NCBI GenBank assembly: GCA_024280875.1
Contig: JAJRPH010000490.1
Coordinates: 1 to 19,513 of the forward strand
Direction of reading: 5' to 3'
DNA from: Deltaproteobacteria bacterium
GTDB taxonomy: Bacteria; Desulfobacterota; Desulfobacteria; Desulfobacterales; Desulfosalsimonadaceae
Length of the DNA stretch: 19,513 nucleotides
Within the stretch, counting starts at the first letter, position 1; each line of letters begins with the position of its first letter. Shown here one piece after another: positions 1 through 7,796 of this stretch. The position numbers and the translations under genes were made by a program. The notes beneath the pieces are model-generated. The model worked only from the letters and a program-made list of their open reading frames with translations, had not been told where the DNA came from and searched no databases.

Positions 1-4
1 AGGC

Positions 5-45
5 GCCGAGCGCATAGACGTACTTTTGTACTTCAAGTGCTCGGC
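5..45. repeat. Imperfect hairpin at left edge
   Basis: The arms GCCGAGC (5-11) and GCTCGGC (39-45) are perfect inverted repeats. They enclose a smaller GTAC-TTTT-GTAC hairpin (20-31), giving a 41-nt cruciform-like structure. It lies downstream of the cardiolipin synthase gene, which is read leftwards, so it could be part of that transcript's 3' end or a dispersed intergenic repeat. There is no uridine tract on either strand, so it is not a standard intrinsic terminator. The repeat nature is inferred; only one copy is present here. Confidence 0.4.
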
Positions 46-64
46 AACAAAGCAGATGCGGTGC

Positions 65-105
65 CCTGTGAACGCTTACAAAAAATCAATGCTGATAATC
101 ACAGG
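65..105 (-). terminator. Possible stem at 3' end of cardiolipin synthase gene
   Basis: CCTGTGA (65-71) and TCACAGG (99-105) form a perfect 7-bp inverted repeat with a 27-nt loop. The right arm covers the stop codon of the cls-like gene. With no T-run and a long loop this is a weak terminator candidate; it may be chance or a 3'-end stabilising stem. Confidence 0.2.
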
Positions 106-1538
106 TATGGAGAAAAAAGCCACATGAGTGCATTGCGTAATTTGATAAAAAAGGGGCGGTTCACGATGGATTCAAGGGTAATCTGTTGTGATTGCTGTAT
201 GGTATTCTGGATATGGGTTGACAGGTTTTTTGCAATTTGCCGGTCGTAAATTTCAACCGTAAGTTCAAAATTCAACCGAAGGCTTCTTGGATCCAGATTC
301 GCGGATCCGATCTGTGAGTACTGGTCATCCATGACAAACAGTTTGGTGTGCACAAACGGCGGCGGCTGGTAAAAAATTTTAACGCCCCGGAAAAGAAGAT
401 CCTGAAGCTTATTGGTGCTGGCCCATTTGATATAGGGCAGATTGTTTTTCGACGGGAGCACGATATTTACGTCAACCCCCCTCAGGGCAGATATCTGGAG
501 AGCGGATATCATTTCCAGAGACGGCAGAAAATAAGGCGTCATAATCAGAATCCGATTCCTGGCCGATGAAATCGCCCCGATCAGGATGGTGGACAAGGTG
601 TTCAAATCTTCATTGGGGCCGTCGGTAATGACCCGGCAGACAGCCGTACCGACTTTTACGGGAAGAGACGGAGTCGGTTCAATCTGTTCGCTGGTGCAGA
701 ACGCCCAGTCCTCAAGAAAAGTTTGTTCCAGCTGCATTACGATGGGACCCCTGAGCCTGAAATGCATATCAATGGTGCGGAACGGATTTTTGATGTTTCC
801 CGCCAAATGACGATCACTGATATTCATGCCGCCCGTGTACCCGATTTGGCCATCCGCAACGATTATTTTTTTGTGATTTCGGAGATTAATGTGGATCGGA
901 GGCAGAAACAGGCGCGGGGGAAGAAATCGTGTCACTTTAACCCCCTGCTTTGTTAATTCTTTGCTGGCCCGGGTCAGGGAGTATAGTTCTCCGAAACCAT
1001 CGATAATGACGCGTGTATCTACCCCTCGCCGAACCGCCCTGCCCAACGCATCAATAAATAGTTTTCCCGTTTGGGCGGTGTCAAAGATATAAGATGTTAG
1101 GTAGAGAGTTTTAGTCGCAGAATCTATGGTTTGGAGCATGGCAGGGTAGGCGGCCTCGCCGTTGTGAAAAGGCTCGATCCTATTTCCGGCAACCATTGGA
1201 AAGTCACTGACCGTGTCTGATATTCTGGCGACTTGTATATATGATCTGGACAGGTTCAGTCCCGAGGAAGTAACAGAGGCTATATTGACTGCATTCCCAT
1301 AATCACCCGGGCGGGTTTGCGGGGTCGGGCGTTTATCGTCCAGCATTCTGGCCCGTGTTTCCACTCGGTTGATTCCGAACAGGAAATAAAAGAATGGTCC
1401 CAAAAACGGAAACATCAGGCAAAACGCCACCCAGGCAAGGGCGGATGATGGGGTTCGCTGGTTTAATAGCGCATGGCCGGAAGTGGTTAATGATAAGAAA
1501 ATACTAAGAGATATGGCCGCCCAATTTAAAAGTTCCAT
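99..1538 (-). CDS. cls: Cardiolipin synthase-like phospholipase D protein
   Basis: A 479-aa membrane enzyme expected to condense two phosphatidylglycerols (or a related donor and acceptor) into cardiolipin at the inner membrane. Two hydrophobic segments at about residues 5-25 and 33-57 form the N-terminal anchor (PLDc_N type). Two complete HKD motifs follow: H222-x-K224-x4-D229 and H397-x-K399-x4-D404, the second followed by the typical GSANLDPRS stretch. Both catalytic halves are therefore intact, and the length matches ClsA-type enzymes (about 480 aa). It is the last gene of a three-gene minus-strand operon, starting 15 nt after the helicase stop, with only a weak ribosome binding site, which suggests translational dependence on upstream genes. 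Which Cls subtype it is cannot be settled from sequence alone. Confidence 0.93.
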   Translation of the reverse strand: MELLNWAAISLSIFLSLTTSGHALLNQRTPSSALAWVAFCLMFPFLGPFFYFLFGINRVETRARMLDDKRPTPQTRPGDYGNAVNIASVTSSGLNLSRSYIQVARISDTVSDFPMVAGNRIEPFHNGEAAYPAMLQTIDSATKTLYLTSYIFDTAQTGKLFIDALGRAVRRGVDTRVIIDGFGELYSLTRASKELTKQGVKVTRFLPPRLFLPPIHINLRNHKKIIVADGQIGYTGGMNISDRHLAGNIKNPFRTIDMHFRLRGPIVMQLEQTFLEDWAFCTSEQIEPTPSLPVKVGTAVCRVITDGPNEDLNTLSTILIGAISSARNRILIMTPYFLPSLEMISALQISALRGVDVNIVLPSKNNLPYIKWASTNKLQDLLFRGVKIFYQPPPFVHTKLFVMDDQYSQIGSANLDPRSLRLNFELTVEIYDRQIAKNLSTHIQNTIQQSQQITLESIVNRPFFIKLRNALMWLFSPYL

Positions 1539-1553
1539 TTAGTCCAATCAAAC

Positions 1554-3677
1554 TTAATAAGTTGATATTACAGGATCTCTTAAGATCAGATCAATTGCTT
1601 TGCCGGATGTTTTAGCGGCATCAGGGAAAACACGACCGATATTTCGAATATGCCGGAGGTTATCGGCTGTCCTTAAAATCAGCATGGCAAGATTTCCCTC
1701 CGCCATTTTTGAAATTGATACAACTTCCTCCCACGGCATCCCCTGTGCCCATAGATAGAGTGTCACTGCCGGGAGAAAATAAAGGGTCGGTGATTTAAAT
1801 CCGCTTTTGTCCATCTCTTTTGCAAAGGGTTTCAGTCCATTGTTAATTTTATTAAAAATTTTAAATAAGGTTTTGGGAATCAGTGAGATGTCTATGGCAT
1901 CATCATCTGTTTCACGTTCATTGACAAAAGATGCCATAATGGCCGCCAGAAATGCCGGATTGGATTTTGGAAACAAATTTTTCTGAAATCCTTCGGCTAC
2001 CATGAGCGGATGATCTATCCTGAGCTGAGATGTCCACTCGCCATCACCCGTTAATCTATGATCATTTGTAACATACTCTTTTTTATTTAAAAAGTCAAGA
2101 TGGTCGAGAAAGTCCTGCCATAGGATATCCGTATTGATGTCATTTAAATTTTCATTTTGTGTTTTTTTATCCTTGTTTGTCATTAAATATGCGGCAAATG
2201 ATTTATCCAGCAGTTCTTTGACCTGTTCCGGCGTATGGGAAAGCAGAAGGTTGAGAACCATGGAGAAATTGATTTTGATCTGACTGTATACGCCGGTGGG
2301 CGGGGCGTTAAACAGATTTTCCACTTTGCGTATATCCATGAACCGGCCGGGGATCACCACGCCGAAGCCGATGTTATCCATACCTCTTCGGCCGGCGCGG
2401 CCGGTCATCTGGTGAAATTCCGTTGCGGTCAGTGGCATAAACTCTCGACCGTTAAAGCGGTCAGAGTTCAGGAAAAGAATGGTCCGGGCCGGAAAGTTGA
2501 CCCCTGCGGCCACCGTGGATGTGGCGAAAACTGCGTCCAGCAGGCCTTCGGTCATCAAGGTTTCAATAATAAGTTTCCAGATAGGCAGTTGACCGCTGTG
2601 ATGGGCGCCGACTGCAAATTCTTTTAAGAAATGCATCTGCTTATGGTCAGCCACATGGGGGGATACGGCGATCAGCTCTTCTATGCGGCGGTGCCGCAAT
2701 TCCCTGCGGTCAGGACGTTCGTCATGCGTTCTCATGGCGCTGAGCACCAGGGCATGGTCGCAGTCTGCCCTGGATTTCAGAAAAAAGACGGATGGAAGCA
2801 GACGGTACTTTTGTAAAATACGGAGTATGTCGCCCATGGGCGGCAATCGGTTGGAAAGCATCATGCCGTTTGTATGCCTGGCATTAGCAAACTTGAGGAC
2901 CTTTTTATAAAGTCTTTTTTTCGTCTGCCCTGCCTGGTTTCCGTCCAGAAAAGGAAACAGGGTGCCGGATGGGTGTAAAAACAAGGGGTACAAAGGAACC
3001 GGCCGGTTTGTTTCTTCAATAACGATACATTCATTGTCCCTGATGGATTTAAGCCACCCGGCAATCTGGTGCGCATTCCCGATGGTGGCGGACAGGAGCA
3101 GCAGGGGGATGCGTCGGGGAAGATAGATCATGATCTCTTCCCATACCACTCCCCGTTCTTCATCTCCTAAAAAATGGGCTTCGTCCAATATAATCAGGTC
3201 AGTGTCCAGGTCTTCACCCTGGTGCATGGCATCATAGAGCTGGTTGCGCAGAATCTCGGTGGTCCCGATGATGATCGGCGCATCCATATTCTCCTTGCGG
3301 TCGCCAGTCAGAATGCCGACATTCTCAGGACCGAATATTTTAGAGAACTCGGCAAATTTGGAATTAGTGAGCGCTTTTAACGGGGAAGCATACCAGGCTT
3401 TTCCCTTGTTCTTAAATGTACGGTCAATCGCCTGTTCCGCAATCCATGTTTTACCGGCGCCTGTGGGAACCGTGACCAGACAGTCACCTTGCCTGAGTGC
3501 GTCAAGGGATTCGATCTGGAACGGGTCGGGAGTGAATGGTTTTTTTTCAGGCACGCCAATTTCGGCAAAAACTCTTTTTAATTTAGAGTCCGATCCGGGA
3601 GTTAAACGATGCGCGGACGACTTTTTTTTGTGTAGCGTTGAACGCCGATGATATTTTCTTTTTTTGTAATCTGTCAT
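1554..3677 (-). CDS. Ski2-like DEAH-box helicase
   Basis: A 707-aa superfamily 2 ATP-dependent helicase, probably acting on RNA or DNA in the cytoplasm. Visible motifs in order: Walker A PTGAGKT at residues 71-77, ASPLKAL (motif Ia) near 97-103, GTTEILRNQ near 138-146, DEAH at 165-168, SAT at 196-198, and QMTGRAGRRGMD at 423-434 (motif VI, the Ski2/Mtr4/Hel308/HelY signature). The C-terminal 250 residues are helical and unassigned. The first 30 residues are strongly basic (KKRKYHRRS), suggesting nucleic-acid contact. The ATG overlaps the stop codon of the upstream cooC-like gene by one base (TAATG on the minus strand), so the two are translationally coupled. Its physiological substrate is unknown; Ski2-like bacterial helicases are linked to RNA processing or DNA repair. 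Confidence 0.9.
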   Translation of the reverse strand: MTDYKKRKYHRRSTLHKKKSSAHRLTPGSDSKLKRVFAEIGVPEKKPFTPDPFQIESLDALRQGDCLVTVPTGAGKTWIAEQAIDRTFKNKGKAWYASPLKALTNSKFAEFSKIFGPENVGILTGDRKENMDAPIIIGTTEILRNQLYDAMHQGEDLDTDLIILDEAHFLGDEERGVVWEEIMIYLPRRIPLLLLSATIGNAHQIAGWLKSIRDNECIVIEETNRPVPLYPLFLHPSGTLFPFLDGNQAGQTKKRLYKKVLKFANARHTNGMMLSNRLPPMGDILRILQKYRLLPSVFFLKSRADCDHALVLSAMRTHDERPDRRELRHRRIEELIAVSPHVADHKQMHFLKEFAVGAHHSGQLPIWKLIIETLMTEGLLDAVFATSTVAAGVNFPARTILFLNSDRFNGREFMPLTATEFHQMTGRAGRRGMDNIGFGVVIPGRFMDIRKVENLFNAPPTGVYSQIKINFSMVLNLLLSHTPEQVKELLDKSFAAYLMTNKDKKTQNENLNDINTDILWQDFLDHLDFLNKKEYVTNDHRLTGDGEWTSQLRIDHPLMVAEGFQKNLFPKSNPAFLAAIMASFVNERETDDDAIDISLIPKTLFKIFNKINNGLKPFAKEMDKSGFKSPTLYFLPAVTLYLWAQGMPWEEVVSISKMAEGNLAMLILRTADNLRHIRNIGRVFPDAAKTSGKAIDLILRDPVISTY

Positions 3678-4432
3678 TAAATTTTGTTGATTATACCTTC
3701 GATGATTGTTTTGGCTTTTGATTCCACATCAAAAGGAGACATGCCATTTAAGTCCGCTTCGATCAGAGAATCGTCATAGGGAATAAACCCCAGAAAGGAA
3801 AATCCGGTTAAGTGTTCTTTTAAGAATTCTTCATCTCTTTTATTCCTGATTTTATTGCCCACCAGGGCAATGTTGGTTAAACCGATTTCAGACGCCAGTT
3901 TATTGATGTTGCGTGCCGTATCAATGCTCCTGCTGCCAGGTTCCACAACCACCAGAAGTTTGTCCACGGCCTGGGCTGTTCCCCGGCCCAGATGTTCGAT
4001 CCCGGCTTCCATGTCCATGACCACGACTTCGTCGCGCACTAACACAATGTGCGTTACCAGTGCTTTGAGCAGGGTGCTTTCAGGGCATATGCATCCGGCC
4101 CCGCCTTTTTTGATTCCGCCGAGGCGCATTAATTTGATGTTTTCAAATTTGGCGGACAACGAATCCGGCAAATCGTCCACTTTTGGGTTGAGTTTAAAAA
4201 AGCCGCCTATGCTGCCGGGTCTGGCCTCGGTTCTTTCATATGCCAGGTCTTTCATTTCGGAAATCGGGATGATTTTATCCGCATCCGGGATGCCGATGGC
4301 AGCGGCCAGATTGGCATCCGGGTCCGCATCGATTGCCAGAACGTGTTGGTTGTTTGCGTTAAACGCTCGGATTAAAAGAGATGCGAAGGTAGTTTTTCCC
4401 ACACCGCCTTTACCGCTGACAGCTATTTTCAT
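3677..4432 (-). CDS. cooC: CooC-type nickel-insertion ATPase
   Basis: A 251-aa MinD/Mrp-class P-loop ATPase. Family members help insert nickel into the C-cluster of carbon monoxide dehydrogenase. The deviant Walker A GKGGVGKTT spans residues 7-15, IDADPDANLAAA lies near 34-45, and DMEAGIEHLGRG is the CooC form of the switch II region. A C114-x-C116 pair matches the metal-binding CxC motif that CooC uses at the dimer interface. The length is usual for the family. It is the first gene of the minus-strand operon, with AAGGA upstream of the ATG in an A-rich leader. No CO dehydrogenase or acetyl-CoA synthase gene is in the window, so the client enzyme must be elsewhere. Its operon partners are a helicase and a lipid enzyme, which is not a typical coo context. 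Confidence 0.88.
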   Translation of the reverse strand: MKIAVSGKGGVGKTTFASLLIRAFNANNQHVLAIDADPDANLAAAIGIPDADKIIPISEMKDLAYERTEARPGSIGGFFKLNPKVDDLPDSLSAKFENIKLMRLGGIKKGGAGCICPESTLLKALVTHIVLVRDEVVVMDMEAGIEHLGRGTAQAVDKLLVVVEPGSRSIDTARNINKLASEIGLTNIALVGNKIRNKRDEEFLKEHLTGFSFLGFIPYDDSLIEADLNGMSPFDVESKAKTIIEGIINKI

Positions 4433-4723
4433 ATTTTTTTCCTTTTTATGTAAAAAAGTTTAGATAATATAATAATCATCAATGATGGTATAGCAAGCTA
4501 TTCATAATCCATCATATTTGCATTGATTTTAAATTTTTATGTTTGTATCATTTACACTAACGATGGGCAAGCGGTTATTGGAAAGCATATGTGAGTGAAA
4601 TTTTTAATGCAGTAAATGAATCATGTTGAGAAACGTGATTTCAAAAAAAAATGCAGGTTTATCCTTTTTTTCAGGAAATAGCCCACCACTTCGCTTCTTA
4701 TTACTTACTTCGCAAGCAAAACA
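4433..4723. other. Gene-poor AT-rich intergenic region
   Basis: This strip separates the minus-strand cooC operon from the plus-strand hicBA module. It must hold the promoter for cooC, but no convincing -35/-10 pair could be chosen among many AT-rich candidates on the minus strand. No coding region with a ribosome binding site is visible on either strand. Confidence 0.5.
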
Positions 4724-4757
4724 GCCGTTTTATAAGACGGCCCTTCGTACATATAAT
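4724..4757 (+). promoter_or_regulatory. Probable hicBA promoter with inverted-repeat operator
   Basis: A TATAAT at 4752-4757 lies 17 bp after a weak TTTATA -35 (4729-4734). The -35 is embedded in an inverted repeat at 4724-4741 (GCCGTTTT / AAGACGGC, with one G-T position). Overlap of a palindrome with the -35 is the layout expected for autorepression by an antitoxin complex. The 72-aa HicB shows no obvious DNA-binding domain, so the actual repressor is uncertain. Confidence 0.4.
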
Positions 4758-4791
4758 CATTGTTCGGTACAACAAAAGATAGGAGATTATA

Positions 4792-5010
4792 ATGAAAGCA
4801 GAATTCACGGCTATCATAGAGGCTGTACCTGAAGGTGGCTTTTGGGCTATCTGCCCGGAGGTGCCTGGTGCCAATGGACAGGGTGAGACGATAGAAGAAA
4901 CCAAGGATAGTTTGCGGCAGGCTATTGAATTGATCTTGGAGGATCGCAAGGCTGACATTCTCAGAGGGCTGCCTGACGACACTATTCACGATACGGTGAT
5001 GATTGGATGA
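4792..5010 (+). CDS. hicB: HicB-family antitoxin, short form
   Basis: A 72-aa protein of the HicB family, which folds like a degenerate RNase H and neutralises the HicA mRNA interferase. Diagnostic features are the FTAIIEAVPEGGFWA start, the CPEVPGANGQGET core and the helix with TKDSLRQAIELIL. It ends shortly after the core, so it lacks the C-terminal ribbon-helix-helix or HTH domain of longer HicB proteins. AGGAG sits 8 nt before the ATG (AGGAGATTATAATG). The stop TGA overlaps the ATG of hicA (ATGA), the usual coupling in antitoxin-first hicBA operons. The protein appears intact, unlike its partner. Confidence 0.85.
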   Translation: MKAEFTAIIEAVPEGGFWAICPEVPGANGQGETIEETKDSLRQAIELILEDRKADILRGLPDDTIHDTVMIG

Positions 5011-5172
5011 AACGACGAGACTTGGAACGAAGGTTGCTACCTGAAACGCGAAGGAGCTTCACATTCACTTTGGATTAATCCGAAGAATGGAGCGACGGAA
5101 GCTGTTCCACGGCATACCGATATCAAAGAACCATTGGCAAAGAAGATTTTGAAGAATCTTAATGCAGATTAA
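5007..5172 (+). pseudogene. hicA: HicA toxin remnant, frameshifted
   Basis: The start MKRRDLER (5007-5030) is the conserved HicA N-terminus, but that frame then stops at 5076-5078 after 23 codons. From 5032 another frame encodes the rest of HicA to a TAA at 5170-5172, beginning GCYLKREGASHSLWINP. It includes the catalytic histidine of the G-x-SHS motif and the VPRHTDIKEPLAKKI C-terminus. Compared with typical HicA, the roughly five residues between DLER and GC (such as HLRxH) are absent and one extra base is left, a net loss of about 14 nt. The toxin should be inactive. The second part happens to be in frame with hicB, separated from it only by the hicB TGA. A sequencing error is possible but would need a 14-nt loss, which is unlikely. 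Confidence 0.82.
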
Positions 5173-5184
5173 ATGACCAAACAA

Positions 5185-5235
5185 GACTAATTCAGCCGAT
5201 GCAAAAAGCCACGCGGCTGATTTGCGGCGTTATGC
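5185..5235 (+). repeat. attC-like stem structure after hicA
   Basis: TCAGCCG (5192-5198) and CGGCTGA (5214-5220) are perfect 7-bp arms around a 15-nt loop. They are followed by GCGG and GTTATGC (5229-5235), which resembles the GTTRRRY core of integron attC sites, whose L''/L' arms often look like this. The expected complementary RYYYAAC box is poorly matched (GACTAAT, 5185-5191). HicBA modules are common integron cassettes. This is suggestive only; it could be a simple hairpin. Confidence 0.3.
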
Positions 5236-5262
5236 TTCTTAGATGTTAAGAATAGAATATAT

Positions 5263-7260
5263 ATGGAAATAAAAAAATCACATGCAGCAGACAGTCCTTC
5301 CTGCCCGGAAATTCTGGCACCGGCAGGGGGAAAAAAGGCGTTTCTCGCGGCTCTGGCTGCCGGGGCGGATGCCGTCTATTGTGGATTGAAGAGTTTTTCC
5401 GCGCGCATGGCAGCAGAAAATTTTTCCATTGAAGAGTTGGGGCGGTTAACGCAACTGGCCCATAATCAGGGGAAAAAAGTCTATATTCCCATCAATACCA
5501 TGATTAAATCTGATGAACTGAACCCGGCCGGCCGTCTTCTGGATCAGTTGAACCGCTGGGTTAAGCCTGACGCGTTGATCGTCCAGGACCTTGCCATGAT
5601 ATCCCTTGCCCGCCAAACCGGCTTTAAAGGCGAGATCCATTTGTCAACACTTGCCAATATAACATTTTCGGCTGCACTAGAGTTGGTCAGGAAATTTCCG
5701 GAGATCAAACGGGTGGTTTTGCCGCGGGAACTGAGTATTGATGAAATAAAAATGGCGGCAGATGCCTGTCCGGATGAATTGTCTTTAGAAGTTTTTATTC
5801 ACGGTGCGCTGTGTTATGCGGTGTCCGGCAGGTGCTACTGGAGCAGTTACATGGGCGGTAAAAGCGGTCTGCGGGGTCGGTGCGTTCAGCCCTGCCGCCG
5901 GGTGTATACCCAGAACATGCGGAAAAACCGGTTTTTTTCCTGCCAGGATTTATGGATTGATGTGCTGACCAAAATTGTTGTCAATGTCCCGAAAGTGTCT
6001 TCATTGAAAATCGAAGGACGGAAAAAAGGAGCTCATTATGTCTATTACACGGTGTCGGCCTACCGCTTATTGAGGGACCATTATGATGATCCGAAAGCAA
6101 AAAAAACTGCCCTGGCATTCCTTGATTACGCGCTGGGCCGAAAAGGCACCCATTATAATTTTCTTCCCCAGCGTCCCCAGAACCCTGTGGATGTCAATGT
6201 CCAGACCGGGTCCGGACTGATGATCGGAAGAGTGAAAGGTGATCGGGCAAAGCCTTATATCGTGCCGCGCGAGGCGCTGCTTGCTAATGATATGATGAGA
6301 GTCGGGTATGAAGATGACGCATGGCACACCACCTTTCGGGTGAGCAAATATGTTCCCAAAAGAGGGCATCTGGTTTTAAAATTTGTGAACAGTCGCAAAC
6401 CGCAGAACGGCACACCGGTGTTTTTAATTGACCGCAGGGACCCAGAGCTGGAAAAGGAGATGCGTGTTCTTGAAAATCAGCTGGACAATCATGCTTTGAT
6501 GCGGCCGGGTGAATCCGCATTCAAAATTATCCCGCCGCATAGAAACACTCCCAAAGGGTTATTACGGGAAATGCAGGTGCATCGGAGTATGCAGGCATTC
6601 AAACACAATACCCTGGACCAGGTGGGCGTCTGGCTGGCATCGGATACTCCGCGAATTGTTGTGGGCGATCGGAGGCGGTCCTGGTACTGGCTCCCGCCGG
6701 TGATTTGGCCGGAAGATCAGGAAAAGATTCGCTCCCTGGTGAACAAAGCCTTGAAAAAAGGATGTAAAAATTTTGTACTCAACTCCCCCTGGCAACGGGT
6801 ATTTTTTCCCAAAGACAAAAGTTTAAACCTCTGGGCAGGACCGTTTTGCAACATCTCCAATGAACTGGCCATCGAGCAGCTGGCCGGTATGCACTTTAAG
6901 GGGGTGATTGTCAGTCCGGAACAGGGAAAAATCGATTATGCCGGATTGCCGGCAAAAAGTCCACTCCCACTGGGAATCGTTGTCACCGGCAATTGGCCCC
7001 TGTGTGTTTCCAGGATCATAGCAGACGACTTAAAGACCGCTCAACTGTTTAATAGTCCAAAGGGGGAGCAGGCCTGGGTGCGTCAATATGGATCGGATTA
7101 CTGGATTTTTCCGAACTGGCAAGTCAATTTGACCCCAAAAATAGACGTACTGAAAAAAGCCGGTTATAAAATGCTGGTGCATCTTTCAGAGCCCTTGCCC
7201 AAAAATGTTAAATTAAAAAAACGGCCCGGGTTGTGGAACTGGGAAATCGGGTTAAAATAA
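5263..7260 (+). CDS. U32 family protein, RlhA/TrhP-like
   Basis: A 665-aa cytoplasmic protein of the peptidase U32 group. The N-terminal TIM-barrel begins EILAPAGGKKAFLAALAAGADAVY (residues 16-39) and continues with LSTLANITFSA and the LEVFIHGALCYAVSGRC signature. Four cysteines, C184, C191, C207 and C211, have the spacing of the [4Fe-4S] cluster of UbiU/UbiV and TrhP. Long U32 proteins with a C-terminal extension (about 650 aa, like E. coli RlhA/YdcP, an rRNA C5-hydroxylation enzyme) are the closest in size. RNA hydroxylation is therefore more likely than proteolysis, but the substrate cannot be read from the sequence. The ATG has no strong Shine-Dalgarno. No terminator is obvious after the stop. 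Confidence 0.85.
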   Translation: MEIKKSHAADSPSCPEILAPAGGKKAFLAALAAGADAVYCGLKSFSARMAAENFSIEELGRLTQLAHNQGKKVYIPINTMIKSDELNPAGRLLDQLNRWVKPDALIVQDLAMISLARQTGFKGEIHLSTLANITFSAALELVRKFPEIKRVVLPRELSIDEIKMAADACPDELSLEVFIHGALCYAVSGRCYWSSYMGGKSGLRGRCVQPCRRVYTQNMRKNRFFSCQDLWIDVLTKIVVNVPKVSSLKIEGRKKGAHYVYYTVSAYRLLRDHYDDPKAKKTALAFLDYALGRKGTHYNFLPQRPQNPVDVNVQTGSGLMIGRVKGDRAKPYIVPREALLANDMMRVGYEDDAWHTTFRVSKYVPKRGHLVLKFVNSRKPQNGTPVFLIDRRDPELEKEMRVLENQLDNHALMRPGESAFKIIPPHRNTPKGLLREMQVHRSMQAFKHNTLDQVGVWLASDTPRIVVGDRRRSWYWLPPVIWPEDQEKIRSLVNKALKKGCKNFVLNSPWQRVFFPKDKSLNLWAGPFCNISNELAIEQLAGMHFKGVIVSPEQGKIDYAGLPAKSPLPLGIVVTGNWPLCVSRIIADDLKTAQLFNSPKGEQAWVRQYGSDYWIFPNWQVNLTPKIDVLKKAGYKMLVHLSEPLPKNVKLKKRPGLWNWEIGLK

Positions 7261-7320
7261 ACTGGGACGATTTTTCAGCTGTTATCATAGGTATTTATCT
7301 TTCATTTGTCCAAAACCGGC

Positions 7321-7422
7321 TTATTTCTTTATTTTTTTTTGCTTCCGTTTCTCCTTGAGTGTGAGCTTAGCTGTTTTCTGATTTTCGCGTTTGCCTTTAT
7401 CTTTTTTCCCCTTGTCTCCCAT
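7321..7422 (-). CDS. Tiny lysine-rich protein, 33 aa
   Basis: The minus strand encodes 33 residues, starting MGDKGKKDKGKRENQ and ending KRKQKKIKK, preceded by a good ribosome binding site (AGGAAAGG, with 7 nt between AAGG and the ATG). About half of the residues are Lys or Arg and none is aromatic, so it is probably unstructured and may bind nucleic acid or ribosomes. The composition resembles small conserved lysine-rich hypothetical proteins I recall from proteobacteria; no function is known to me. It is the last of three small charged proteins on this strand, 68 nt after the 92-aa gene. A plus-strand reading frame opposite it (from 7306) is regarded as its shadow. Confidence 0.65.
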   Translation of the reverse strand: MGDKGKKDKGKRENQKTAKLTLKEKRKQKKIKK

Positions 7423-7490
7423 CTCAGCACCTTTCCTTTTATAAAGTTTGATTTAGTGGCTGACGTTAATTCAAAGTTTTTTGATAACAA

Positions 7491-7769
7491 TCAGGAAAGT
7501 TTGTTTTTCAAGTCCTGCATGGCCTTCATAATTTCCTGGATTGCCTCGTGCATACCATCGGCGGTGGCGCTTATTTCCGATGTATTTTTCTTCCCGATTT
7601 TGCCCTGAACTTCGGATTTGATCTTTTTTAATTTTTGGGAGTGTTTTTCATACTCAAGGCGATGCACCTCTTTCATGTCAATGATGGCATCGGAATTAAT
7701 CTGTTGGATGAGCTCATCGGCCTCAGCCATTAATTGATCAATATTTCTGGATTCCAGGTTCTTTGGCAT
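7491..7769 (-). CDS. Small coiled-coil protein, 92 aa
   Basis: A hydrophilic, almost wholly alpha-helical 92-aa protein without cysteine or tryptophan. Heptad-like stretches occur at about residues 10-55 (ELIQQINSD, LEYEKHSQKLKKIKSEV) and 68-90 (ADGMHEAIQEIMKAMQDLK), separated by a GKKNTSE linker. There is no signal peptide or membrane segment. It lies 27 nt after the 59-aa gene and 68 nt before the 33-aa gene on the same strand, and has only a distant AAGG before its ATG, so it is probably translated from a shared mRNA. I do not recognise the family. The helical pattern would suit a dimeric or partner-binding protein, but this is inference. Confidence 0.65.
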   Translation of the reverse strand: MPKNLESRNIDQLMAEADELIQQINSDAIIDMKEVHRLEYEKHSQKLKKIKSEVQGKIGKKNTSEISATADGMHEAIQEIMKAMQDLKNKLS

Positions 7770-7796
7770 TCTGGATTTTTGCCTTATTTTATAAAA

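Noticed and set aside
3855..4463. 202-aa plus-strand reading frame opposite cooC
   Set aside because: It mirrors the conserved CooC coding sequence, is rich in Ser/Arg/Pro as expected for an antisense shadow and has no ribosome binding site.
7306..7608. 100-aa hydrophobic plus-strand frame
   Set aside because: It is the complement of lysine-rich coding on the minus strand (AAA codons read as TTT, hence Phe-rich), and the minus-strand 33- and 92-aa genes have the better signals.
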